A stretch of DNA of 64,000 nucleotides, from positions 372,001 through 436,000 of the forward strand of contig CAWFLT010000006.1 of the NCBI GenBank assembly GCA_963816795.1, given 5' to 3'. Under the pieces are notes generated by a model that was not told the DNA's origin, did not search any database, and saw only the letters and a list, made by a program, of their open reading frames with translations. The position numbers were made by a program, and so were the translations under genes. This DNA comes from CAWFLT01 sp963816795 (GTDB lineage: Bacteria > Acidobacteriota > Vicinamibacteria > Vicinamibacterales > SCN-69-37). This document shows positions 46,607-55,249 of this stretch, piece after piece; position 1 is the stretch's first letter, and every line of letters starts with the position of its first letter.

Positions 46607-49600
46607 ATGACGAGAAGCCGACTGGCTGCCATATTGATCCTCGCGGGCACGATCGCGCTGGCGATGCCACACGATGCCGCCGCGCAGGCGACGACCGGCG
46701 AATTAACCGGACGCGTCACCGATCAGACCGGACAGATCGTGGCCGGCGCGACCGTCGTCGCGCGCGATCCCGGAACCGGATTTCAGCGTTCGACCACCAC
46801 CAACGACACCGGCGATTTCATCATCACGCTCCTGCCGCCCGGGCGGTACACCGTCACCGCCGAGCGGCAGGGTTTCAAGAAGGTCGTCCGCGAGAACGTC
46901 GACGTCCTCGTCGGGACGCGTGCGACCCTCGCGCTCGAGTTGGCGGTCGGCGCCATCACCGAAGCCGTCACGGTCAACGTCGGTACGCCGCTGGTCGACA
47001 CCACCCGCTCCGATCTCGGCGGCGTCGTGACGTCGAAAGACATCGCCGATCTGCCGCTGCTCAACCGGACGTTCGCCAATCTCTCGATCGTGATGCCGGA
47101 AGCCCGCCCCGCCGGCAACTTCGACCCGACCAAGACCCGCGTCGGCAACTTCGCGATGAACGGCGGCGACGGCCGGCAGCTCGACGTCAACGTCGACGGC
47201 GGCGACAACAAAGACAACGTCGTCGGCAGCCTGCTCCAGAACTTCGCCTACGAGTCGATCCAGGAATTTCAGGTCCTGCAGCACCGGTGGACCGCTGAAA
47301 GCGGCCGCGCGGTCGGCGGCGTCGTCAACGTGATCACGAAGTCGGGCACGAATGCCCTGCGCGGATCCGGCCTCTTCACGTTCCGCAACGACGGCATGAT
47401 CGCCAAAGACTTCTTCCAGAAGCGCGGTGCGGTGGAGCTCCCGTTCAAGCGTTGGGAGTACGGCGGGTCGGCGGGCGGGCCCATCGTTCGCGACAAGCTC
47501 TTTTTCTTCGGGGCCTTGGAGCGCTTCGACGAGCCCTCCGGTACGACGGCGGTCCGGGCCGATGCGATCACGCAGCTCGCGGCGGTGCCAGGGGCGCAGC
47601 CGGTTGACGCGATCCCGACGCCGTACGACGACACGCTACTGACGGTCAAAGTGGACCAGCAATGGAGCGAGCGGCAGTCCCTCTTCTATCGTTTCTCGTT
47701 CCAGAAGAACACGTCGCCGAACGATCAGGTCGCCAATCCGGCCTTGACCGATCTCTCCGGGGGCAGCTCGAACGAGAACAAGCTCTACGACTTCGTCGCC
47801 AACCACACCTTCGCGCTGGGATCCGATCGCGTCAACCAGTTCGCGTTCCATTTCCAGGATTTCAAGAACGAGATCCTTGGCGTCACGACCGACCCGATTC
47901 AGGTGTTCGGCACCGGCACGACCTATCGGATCGGTCCGGCCCCGAATACGCCACAGGCGACGCTCGAGCGGAAGTTCCAGTTCCGAAACGACATGACCTG
48001 GCTCAAGGACCAGCACACGCTGAAGTTCGGGACCAACTACATCTACACGAAGCTGGACGGCTACTTCTACTTCGGCGCGTTCGGCTACGAACTGCTGTGG
48101 TTCAACGACCCGCTGACGATTCAGAACAACGCGGCGGTCTATCCACAGGGCTTCGCGACGCCCGGGGCGCTGCGCCAGCTCAACTACTACACCGGCGCCG
48201 CATCACACGCTCAGAACTTCCATCAACTGGCGTTCTACGCGCAGGACGACTGGCGGATCAATCGGAAGCTCACGCTGAACCTCGGGCTGCGCTGGGACGC
48301 CAACATCGGATTGCTGACCGATCAGACCAACAACCGGACGATCCAGATACTCTCGCAGCTCAACGACCCGCGCGCACAAGAGATCACGGGTGATTCCGAC
48401 CAGTTGTCGCGGACGACGCCGGGCTGGGCAGAGTTTCAACCACGCCTCGGGTTCGCCTATGACTATTCCGGGAACGGGCGACTGGTGGTGCGAGGCGGGT
48501 ACGGACTCTTCTACGACCAGATCTTCCAGAACTTGACGATCTTCTCGCAGTCGCAGAGCGGGCCGGAGATTTACTCCCAGACGCTGGCGTTGACCAACTC
48601 CGCGGTCGGCACGGGCCAGCTCGCGAACTTCCGTTATGGGATCGATCCGCTACCGGCGCCGCCGACGTTCGACTTCTCGCAACTGCCGGCCGGCTCGTTC
48701 GGACGGATCACCGATCCGAACGCCAGCGATCCGTACGTGCACAAGCTCTCAATCGGCTTCGAAACCGTGTTCAAGGAAACCTGGACGCTCTCGAGTGACT
48801 ACGTCCACACCGAAGGCCGCAACGAGCCGCGCGTGCTGAACATCAACCCGCAGATTCGAAGCGTCTGCGACGCGGCCTTCCCCGGCGCCAATCCCAACGA
48901 TCCACGATGCGTGCGCAGCACCCGTGCCGGCGGCCGGTACTTCGACGCCGCCTTCGTCGCCGCCGGCATGCCCGCCAACCGGCTGGAACAGATCAACATG
49001 GTGGCGACGAACAACAGCTCGAAGTTTGATTCACTGACGACGACGCTGAAGAACCGCCGGCCGTGGGGCACGTTCTCGATGTCCTACGTGCTGGCCAACT
49101 CCCGCTCGTGGGGCGGTCAGCCGGTCGCCTCGTACAGCGGAAACGGCATCGCCATCACCCCCGAACAGCAGTTCGCCGAGGGCGAGTGGGCGCCGACGCG
49201 CATCGATGAGCGGCACCGGCTGGTGGCGAGCGCCGCGATGGACCTGAAGTACGGCATTCAGGTGGCGCCGATCTTCCAGTGGTCGTCGTCTCGTCCCTAT
49301 ACGCCAGTCGCCGGCTTCGATATCAACGGCGACGGCCTGGTGAACATCGCCGACCGGCTGTGCGACGGCGTCGACCTCGGCGCGACGTTTGCGGCTCGCG
49401 GTACGTCGGGCGTGCAGGCGCTGAACCCGAACGGATGCGCGCTGGCGCCGGCCAACAGCCAGCGGACGGGCTCCGTCGTCAATCCCGACGGGTCGATCGA
49501 AGAACGCAGCGGGCGGTTCTTCAATCTGGACCTGCGAGTCGGCAAGTCGTTCGCGATCGGGCCGAAGGCGATCGCGCGCGTCTACGTCGACTTCTACAAC

Positions 49601-49783
49601 CTGTTCAACACGGAGAACCTGTCGTTCACGCTCCGGCCGGAGCAGAGCTCGGCGGCGTCGGCGAGCCAGTTCCTGCAAGTGGTGTCGCTGGCCGGCCCGG
49701 GGTTCGGACCGCCGGTCGGAAGGCCATTCACGGCGAGCTTCGGAGTGCAGAGTGACGTTCTAGCGCTCGCGCGCATCAAGTAG
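46607..49783 (+). CDS. TonB-dependent receptor, Oar-like, with carboxypeptidase-regulatory domain
   Basis: A 1058-aa outer-membrane protein. ATG 46607 follows GGGAGG and a signal peptide ends DAAAQ. A CarboxypepD_reg-like beta domain (GRVTDQTGQIVAGATVVARD, GDFIITLLPPGRYTVTAERQG) precedes the plug (SDLGGVVTSKDIADLPLLNR, NVDGGDNKDN, SGRAVGGVVNVITKSGTN) and a long beta-barrel. The arrangement matches Oar/OmpA-related receptors amplified in Acidobacteriota, which import large nutrients or peptides. A nutrient role is inferred; the following genes are on the opposite strand, so the substrate cannot be deduced. The frame is intact over 3.2 kb. Confidence 0.93.
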   Translation: MTRSRLAAILILAGTIALAMPHDAAAQATTGELTGRVTDQTGQIVAGATVVARDPGTGFQRSTTTNDTGDFIITLLPPGRYTVTAERQGFKKVVRENVDVLVGTRATLALELAVGAITEAVTVNVGTPLVDTTRSDLGGVVTSKDIADLPLLNRTFANLSIVMPEARPAGNFDPTKTRVGNFAMNGGDGRQLDVNVDGGDNKDNVVGSLLQNFAYESIQEFQVLQHRWTAESGRAVGGVVNVITKSGTNALRGSGLFTFRNDGMIAKDFFQKRGAVELPFKRWEYGGSAGGPIVRDKLFFFGALERFDEPSGTTAVRADAITQLAAVPGAQPVDAIPTPYDDTLLTVKVDQQWSERQSLFYRFSFQKNTSPNDQVANPALTDLSGGSSNENKLYDFVANHTFALGSDRVNQFAFHFQDFKNEILGVTTDPIQVFGTGTTYRIGPAPNTPQATLERKFQFRNDMTWLKDQHTLKFGTNYIYTKLDGYFYFGAFGYELLWFNDPLTIQNNAAVYPQGFATPGALRQLNYYTGAASHAQNFHQLAFYAQDDWRINRKLTLNLGLRWDANIGLLTDQTNNRTIQILSQLNDPRAQEITGDSDQLSRTTPGWAEFQPRLGFAYDYSGNGRLVVRGGYGLFYDQIFQNLTIFSQSQSGPEIYSQTLALTNSAVGTGQLANFRYGIDPLPAPPTFDFSQLPAGSFGRITDPNASDPYVHKLSIGFETVFKETWTLSSDYVHTEGRNEPRVLNINPQIRSVCDAAFPGANPNDPRCVRSTRAGGRYFDAAFVAAGMPANRLEQINMVATNNSSKFDSLTTTLKNRRPWGTFSMSYVLANSRSWGGQPVASYSGNGIAITPEQQFAEGEWAPTRIDERHRLVASAAMDLKYGIQVAPIFQWSSSRPYTPVAGFDINGDGLVNIADRLCDGVDLGATFAARGTSGVQALNPNGCALAPANSQRTGSVVNPDGSIEERSGRFFNLDLRVGKSFAIGPKAIARVYVDFYNLFNTENLSFTLRPEQSSAASASQFLQVVSLAGPGFGPPVGRPFTASFGVQSDVLALARIK

Positions 49784-49942
49784 CGCGGATTGGTTGCAAC
49801 CGCGTGGACAGGGCGAGCAGCCAGAGCTCGAAGGCTTCGGCCGGTCCGCCGTAGCTTCAGCGTGAGGCGGAAATCCGTCCCGTCCTTGACCGTCACGGCG
49901 GCTCGAAATTCGAGCTGACGCCCGTCGAGCTCCTGACGTTCG
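49784..49942 (-). pseudogene. Possible gene remnant between convergent genes
   Basis: On the minus strand this gap reads LDGRQLEFRAAVTVKDG and TDFRLTLKLRR. After one base is ignored near 49835 it continues as AEAFELWLLALSTRLQPIR and a stop. Codon use is GC-rich at third positions like real genes here, but there is no start codon and no recognised family. It could be the tail of a deleted gene or chance. Confidence 0.3.
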
Positions 49943-52234
49943 TTAGTTCGGCAGCGCGAGGGCGATGAGCTCGGTGGTCTTGCCGCCGCCGGTCGCGAAG
50001 ACGATGTACTGCTTCTTGTTGTGCAGGAAAGTCATCGGCACCGCGCTGGTCAGGCCCGGAATGCTGACGGCCGCCACTTGCTTGCCGGTCGCTTTGTCGA
50101 GCGCATAGAGCTGGGGAGGCAGCCCGCCGCCGCCACTCCGCCCGGTGCCGTAAATGACCAGGGTCCTGGTGTTGATCACCTGCGGCTGACCGCGTCCGGT
50201 CGAGCCCATCGGCAGCGTCACATTCGCAAAGAGCGCGGCGTCGGGACTCTTCGCATTGACGGTTGGCTGGCCCATTCGGCCGCCGTTGGGAATCCACCAG
50301 ACCTTGTCACCGGTGTTCATGTTGTACGCGGTGATGCCGCCGAGCTCGCGCGGCTTCAAGATTGAGACGCCAGCGATTGTCGTGGTCCCCGGCGACGCAT
50401 CCTTGTAGCTCGTGACGTTGCCCGCGCCGGCCCCGGCGCCACGGCCTCCGCCGCCGCGCCCGCCTTCGGCCGGCGCCGGCGGCACGTAGCCGGGCGGAGG
50501 CGGCGGCGCACCGATCCTCCCGCAGCTGTTTCGGGGCTGCGAGATACTCGGCGCCTGCGTGTAGCGATGCTCCGAGCAGGGATCCTTGCCGAGCTCGGTG
50601 GTGCTGAGACCCGACTGCGAGCCGACGTACATCAAGCCCGTCTCAGGATCGACGGCCGCCCCGCCGTCGATGTTCACGCCGCCTGACGCGCCGGGCGCGT
50701 ACCACGAGCACTTGTATTTGCTCGTGCCGTCGATCGCCGATGGCGGGACGTAATACGGCCCCATGCGGCACAAGCGAGCCAGATGCAGCGCCGCCGCCTT
50801 GATCTCCGGGGTGTAGTCGATGAGATCGTCTTCCTCCAGCCCCTGCTGCGAGTAAGGAGCGGGCTTCGACGGTATCGGCTGCGTCGCCGATGCCTTCTCG
50901 CCAGGCACGTCGCTCTGCAGCACCTTGGTCTCAGGCATCGGCCAGATTGGCGCCCCGGTCGCGCGATCGAAGGTGTAGATCCAGCCCTGCTTCGTCGTCG
51001 CCGCCAGCACTTGCCGCCGCTTTCCGTCCACCGTGATGTCGAGCAGGTTGGGCGCCATCGGCGTGTCGTAGTCCCAGATGTCGTGACGGACCATCTGGAA
51101 GTGCCAACGCTTCTTGCCGGTCTTCACGTCGAGCGCCACGATGCTGTTGCCGTAGAGGTTGTCACCGTGCCGATGCCCGCCGTACTCGTCGCTGAGCGGC
51201 ATGCCGACCGGGATGTAGACGAGACCCAGCGCGGGATCCGCGGAATACGGCGCCCACGCGTCGTTCTTGCCGACACCCGGCGTGCCGATTTCGGACCCGT
51301 TCTCCCAGGTATTCGCCCCTTCCTCACCCTTCTGCGGGATCAGGTTGAACTTCCACAACTGCTTGCCGGTACGGACGTCGAAGCCGCGGATCCATCCAGG
51401 AAGGTTGCGCAGGCGCGTCGGATAGTAGCCGTGAATGTGCGAGCTGCCGACGACGATGACGTCGCCGATGACGATCGCCGGCGAACTGGCCGCGACTTGC
51501 CCGAGCGCCGGATCGATCCCGACCGTCCCGTCAGCGCCAATCTTCTTCTCCGCGTCCCATGTCTCGCCTGGCTTCGCGCGCCGCGCCACGCCGGTGTCGC
51601 TGATCTCGAAGGGCCCAGGGTCGTCAACCGCGAGCGGCACCAGCGGGAAGCCCAGGCCTTCCATCAAATCGACGATGCCCTGCGTCCCGACCTTCGGATC
51701 GGGCACGCCGGTCTTGGCGTCGATGACGGCCATGTGATAGCCCGGGGTCACGACGATGAGGCGCTCTTCGCGTCCGTCTGTCCAGTAGGCAGGACCGCGA
51801 CCGGCGAACTGGCGCGGCGCCTTCTGATGGCGAATCCCTTCGTCCATCTTCCACGACCAGAGCGTGGTGCCTTTCTCCGGGTCGACCGCGTAGGCATAGC
51901 GGCGCGTTGTCGCGACCGTGAACAGGCGCCCGTTGGCATAGAGCGGCGTGGTCCGGAAGTACTCGTCGAGACCGTCCGTCGCGGCGTTCCACCGCCAGGC
52001 CACCTGCAGCTTGTCGAAATTGGCGCCGTTGATCTGATCGAGTGGGGAGTAGCGGGTGCTCCAGGCGTCGCCGCCCCAGAACCGCCACTCACCGGGCACG
52101 TTGCCGCGGACCAACCCCGCCGACGGATTGTTCTGCGCGTCGATCGAGCCGCGCACCATGAAGACGCCCAGCAGCGTCAGTCCCGCCACCATCGTCACGC
52201 CCAACGTGCGGATCGGTGTGAATCGTCGCGCCAT
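49943..52234 (-). CDS. PQQ-dependent dehydrogenase (quinoprotein)
   Basis: A 763-aa periplasmic eight-blade propeller enzyme. ATG 52234 has GGGGGAGA just upstream and gives a signal anchor (TLGVTMVAGLTLLGVFMV). Blades carry W-motif repeats typical of PQQ enzymes: GEWRFWGGDAWSTRYSPLDQ, KLQVAWRWN, GTTLWSWKMDEG, GKQLWKFNL, GKKRWHFQMVRHDIWDYD and ITAYNMNTGDKVWW. A glycine-rich linker lies near residues 600-620. Like other quinoprotein alcohol/glucose dehydrogenases it should oxidise an alcohol or sugar and pass electrons to the cytochrome c encoded 17 bp upstream on the same strand. No PQQ biosynthesis genes are in the window. Confidence 0.92.
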   Translation of the reverse strand: MARRFTPIRTLGVTMVAGLTLLGVFMVRGSIDAQNNPSAGLVRGNVPGEWRFWGGDAWSTRYSPLDQINGANFDKLQVAWRWNAATDGLDEYFRTTPLYANGRLFTVATTRRYAYAVDPEKGTTLWSWKMDEGIRHQKAPRQFAGRGPAYWTDGREERLIVVTPGYHMAVIDAKTGVPDPKVGTQGIVDLMEGLGFPLVPLAVDDPGPFEISDTGVARRAKPGETWDAEKKIGADGTVGIDPALGQVAASSPAIVIGDVIVVGSSHIHGYYPTRLRNLPGWIRGFDVRTGKQLWKFNLIPQKGEEGANTWENGSEIGTPGVGKNDAWAPYSADPALGLVYIPVGMPLSDEYGGHRHGDNLYGNSIVALDVKTGKKRWHFQMVRHDIWDYDTPMAPNLLDITVDGKRRQVLAATTKQGWIYTFDRATGAPIWPMPETKVLQSDVPGEKASATQPIPSKPAPYSQQGLEEDDLIDYTPEIKAAALHLARLCRMGPYYVPPSAIDGTSKYKCSWYAPGASGGVNIDGGAAVDPETGLMYVGSQSGLSTTELGKDPCSEHRYTQAPSISQPRNSCGRIGAPPPPPGYVPPAPAEGGRGGGGRGAGAGAGNVTSYKDASPGTTTIAGVSILKPRELGGITAYNMNTGDKVWWIPNGGRMGQPTVNAKSPDAALFANVTLPMGSTGRGQPQVINTRTLVIYGTGRSGGGGLPPQLYALDKATGKQVAAVSIPGLTSAVPMTFLHNKKQYIVFATGGGKTTELIALALPN

Positions 52235-52251
52235 TGATCTCCCCCGGAAGG

Positions 52252-52689
52252 TTACTTGGCGAACTCGATGCGAATGTCTTTCAGCTGTGTGGAATCGGCC
52301 GGCATGTCGATCTTGCCGGCTGGCATGTCGTTGACCTTGAGAATGTAGGCAATCAGCTGCGCGTACTGCTCGAGCTGGAGGCTCCCGGGCTCGTTCTTCG
52401 GCATCTTCTCGCTCACCGAATCGAACAACTCCGCCAGCGGCTTGCCGTCCCAGTTGCTCTTGAAGATGCCGCCCTTGTAGGTTCCCGGCGGATGACAGGA
52501 CACACAGACGCTGAAATAGGTCTCTTCGCCCTTGGCGGCTTGCACCGCGGAATAGACGCCGGCAAGCGTCGTCTTGGCCGCCGTGGACGGGGGCGGCGGC
52601 GATTGCTCGGTTTGCGCAATGGCGCGATGACCCAGCACGGCGCACAAGGCGAGCCCGGCGCCGATCGGCCAGAATGAGGTCTTGCCCAC
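52252..52689 (-). CDS. c-type cytochrome, partner of the PQQ dehydrogenase
   Basis: A 145-aa exported monohaem cytochrome c. GTG 52689 is preferred because it opens a signal peptide (GKTSFWPIGAGLALCAVLG). Longer versions overlap the divergent TPR gene. The haem motif CVSCH lies in TYFSVCVSCHPPGTY. The distal methionine is probably in EKMPKNEPGSL. It sits directly upstream of the PQQ dehydrogenase on the same strand, so it is the likely electron acceptor. Confidence 0.88.
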   Translation of the reverse strand: MGKTSFWPIGAGLALCAVLGHRAIAQTEQSPPPPSTAAKTTLAGVYSAVQAAKGEETYFSVCVSCHPPGTYKGGIFKSNWDGKPLAELFDSVSEKMPKNEPGSLQLEQYAQLIAYILKVNDMPAGKIDMPADSTQLKDIRIEFAK

Positions 52690-52734
52690 GAACCGACACG
52701 GTAACAATCTTCGTGGATTCTGTCGAGGGATCAG

Positions 52735-53653
52735 ATGCCCGTACGCCTGCTGTTCGCACTCATCCTTCTTGACGCCCGCCATCGGGGCGATTGACGCCGT
52801 CCAGTCAGCGTCCCAGGGCACCTCCCTATTGGGGAAGCCGCTCGTCGCCCCACTAGTTTCGGAGGCCGCCCGGGCGAAGATGGAGGCGCAACTCGCGGAA
52901 GCACGTCAAGTGTGGAAGGCCTCGCCCACGGATGCCGACGCCATCATCTGGCTCGGCCGGCGCACGGCGTACCTCAGCCGCTTTCGCGAGGCCATCGACA
53001 TCTTCACCGACGGGATCGCGAAGCATCCAACGGATGCGCGTTTCTACCGGCATCGCGGGCACCGCTACCTGACGGTGCGCGAAATCGACAAGGCGATCGC
53101 GGATTTCGAGAAAGCCGTGACGCTGATCGCCGGACGCCCCGATCAGGTCGAGCCGGACGGACAGCCCAACGCGCGCAACATCCCGACGAGCACCCTCCAT
53201 TCGAACATCTGGTATCACCTCGCCCTCGGGCGGTATCTGAAGAGCGATTTCGCTCGCGCCGCCGAGGCATGGCGCCAGGCGCGCGACGCCGGGAAGAATT
53301 CCGACAACCTCGTCGCGGCAAGCCACTGGCTCTACCTCTCACTTCGGCGCGCCGGTCAGGCCGATGCGGCCCAGGCCGTACTGACGCCGATTCGTGCCGA
53401 CCTCGACGTGATCGAGAACGGGAGCTATCACTCGTTGCTGCTGATGTACAAGGGCGAACGCTCCGCGGACGACGTCTTACGTGCGGCGGGCGAAGGCTCG
53501 GGTGGCTCTGCCGTCCGCTACGGCGTCGGCGCCTGGCACCTGGCAGAGGGACGCCCGGCCGAGGCGACGAAGATCTTTCAGTCCATCGTCGCCGGGACGG
53601 ACTGGCCGTCGTTCGGATTCCTCGCCGCGGAGGCGGAACTGGCGCGGCGATAG
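52735..53653 (+). CDS. Secreted TPR-repeat protein, probable frame interruption near its start
   Basis: About 305 aa reconstructed. ATG 52735 gives MPVRLLFALILL. Ignoring one T near 52770 continues as TPAIGAIDAVQSASQG, a complete signal peptide; without this the long frame begins with an improbable Cys-rich stretch. The body consists of TPR-like helix pairs (ADAIIWLGRRTAYLSRFREA, ARFYRHRGHRYLTVREIDKA, WYHLALGRYLKSDFARAAEA, AVRYGVGAWHLAEGRPAEA). It is likely a periplasmic scaffold. Divergent from the cytochrome c gene, whose start is only about 45 bp away. Confidence 0.75.
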
Positions 53654-53672
53654 CCGAAATCTTGAAGAAAAT

Positions 53673-53703
53673 TCTTCGTGTTCCTTCGTGTCCTTCGTGG
53701 TGA
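53673..53703. repeat. CTTCGTGTCCTTCGTG repeat
   Basis: Three tandem TCCTTCGTGT units between the TPR and DUF4126 genes, the reverse complement of the units at 40979-41006. Confidence 0.65.
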
Positions 53704-53716
53704 GATCTGAGACAGC

Positions 53717-54343
53717 ATGCCCTTCGCCCGTGACGAACTCGTCGCGCTCGTCATCTCGATCTGCTTCGCGGCCGGGCTGAATGTCTACGCGACCATTGCC
53801 ACCCTTGGCCTCCTCGCGCGCGCGGGCGCCCTGGAACTGCCGGGGTCGCTCGATCTGATCACGAACTGGTGGGTGATCGGCATCGCCGGCGCGATGTTCG
53901 TGATCGAGTTCTTCGCCGACAAAATTCCGGTCTTCGACCTCTTCTGGAACATGCTCCAGACCGTCGTCCGAGTGCCGGCCGGCGCGGTGCTGGCGTATGC
54001 GGCGGCACAGCCGCTCGGACTGGGTGGTCAACTCGTGTCGGGCCTCGTCGGCGGCTCGATCGCGCTCGCCGCCCATAGCGGAAAAGTGGCGGCGCGCACC
54101 GCCGTGAGCGCGTCGCCCGAGCCGGCCTCGAACTGGTTCCTGAGCCTCGCCGAGGATGCCTTCGCGATCGGGATCACGTGGTTCGCGACCCAGCATCCCT
54201 ACCTCGCGGCGGCGATCGTGCTGACCGTGCTGGCGATCATCGCGCTGTCGATTCGATGGATCGTCCGCATGATCAAGCACCGCCGCGAGCGCCGGCTGGC
54301 GCCAGTGTCAGGCGCGCACGGCCCAGCGCAGCTTCGCCGATAA
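53717..54343 (+). CDS. DUF4126 membrane protein
   Basis: A 208-aa integral membrane protein of the DUF4126 family. It begins with a helix containing FAAGLNVYATIATLGLLAR, followed by the family's WWVIGIAGAMFVIEFFADKIP segment with its acidic EFFADK. Further helices are GAVLAYAAAQPLGLGGQLVSGLVGG and AAAIVLTVLAIIALSI, and a basic C-terminus ends the protein. Function unknown. The 3' end overlaps rsmH tail-to-tail by 36 bp. Confidence 0.85.
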   Translation: MPFARDELVALVISICFAAGLNVYATIATLGLLARAGALELPGSLDLITNWWVIGIAGAMFVIEFFADKIPVFDLFWNMLQTVVRVPAGAVLAYAAAQPLGLGGQLVSGLVGGSIALAAHSGKVAARTAVSASPEPASNWFLSLAEDAFAIGITWFATQHPYLAAAIVLTVLAIIALSIRWIVRMIKHRRERRLAPVSGAHGPAQLRR

Positions 54344-55243
54344 CGCACGACGGTTGGCGCGCGTTTCGGCCATCGACGGACGGATGACCCGGTCCGCGAT
54401 CCGCGCGTAGATGCCGGCGCGATGGCCAGCCTGCAAGGCTTTCTTGACGCGGCGGTCTTCGCCGGAATGAAACGTGATGATCGCCGCGCGCCCGCCAGGC
54501 GCCAGGAGGCCGGGCAGCGCCTGAAGCAGCGCTTCGAGCGCGGACAACTCGTCGTTGACGGCAATTCGCACGGCCTGGAACGTGCGCCGCACCGACGCCT
54601 TCACCGCAGCTTTCCCGAGGTCAGGCCGTGCTGACGTGAGACCGATGCGCACTCTCCGCTCCATCGCCTGAGTCGTCGTGAGCGGCCCTTCTTTCAGCGC
54701 TCTCGCAATCACCGCGGCGTGCGGCTCGTCGGCATGGTCGACGAGGAGGCGCGCCAGATCGCGCTCGCCCGTACGCGCGAGAAACGCCGAAGCACTTTCA
54801 CCAATCGAGGGGTCCATCCGCATGTCGAGCGGACCGGCCCCCTTGTAGCTGAAGCCGCGATCGGGACGGTCCGACTGCATCGCCGACAGGCCCAGGTCGA
54901 CGAGCACGAGGTCGACCGCGAGTACGCCGACTGCCTGACACGCGCCGGCCACGTGCTCGAAGTTGGCGTGACGGGTGACCAGCACATCCGGCCCGAATCC
55001 CAACGCGCGCAGCCGCGCCTCAGTTCTGGGCAGCTCGATCGGATCGATGTCGAGGCCAATCAGCCGGCCCCCCGGCAGGATGCGCTCGAGGATGGCCTCG
55101 GTGTGCGCGCCGCCACCGAGCGTGCAGTCGAGCGCGATCTCTCCGGCCGCTGGCCGCAGGCACTCCAGCACCTCGGCGAGCATGATGGGCTGGTGCCGTA
55201 CGTGATCGGGCCTGATGCCGTCCGGGCCGGTGCGGTTGGACAC
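54308..55243 (-). CDS. rsmH: 16S rRNA (cytosine1402-N4)-methyltransferase RsmH
   Basis: A 311-aa SAM-dependent enzyme that methylates N4 of C1402 in 16S rRNA. Family blocks are all present: HQPIMLAEVLECLRP, the SAM motif DCTLGGGAHTEAIL, GLDIDP, DLGLSAMQSDRPDRGFSY, PLDMRMD, RRTFQAVRIAVNDEL and TFHSGEDRRVKKAL. Starts at GTG 55243. In most bacteria rsmH opens the dcw cell-division cluster; here no fts or mur genes follow. Instead it ends a group with an aminotransferase and cysS, six bases after the aminotransferase stop. Confidence 0.95.
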   Translation of the reverse strand: MSNRTGPDGIRPDHVRHQPIMLAEVLECLRPAAGEIALDCTLGGGAHTEAILERILPGGRLIGLDIDPIELPRTEARLRALGFGPDVLVTRHANFEHVAGACQAVGVLAVDLVLVDLGLSAMQSDRPDRGFSYKGAGPLDMRMDPSIGESASAFLARTGERDLARLLVDHADEPHAAVIARALKEGPLTTTQAMERRVRIGLTSARPDLGKAAVKASVRRTFQAVRIAVNDELSALEALLQALPGLLAPGGRAAIITFHSGEDRRVKKALQAGHRAGIYARIADRVIRPSMAETRANRRALSAKLRWAVRA

Positions 55244-55249
55244 GGCAAC

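Noticed and set aside
49943..53653. Complete PQQ biosynthesis or methanol oxidation locus
   Set aside because: Only the dehydrogenase and one cytochrome c are present. No pqqA-E or mox accessory genes are seen, and the neighbouring TPR and receptor genes are on the other strand.
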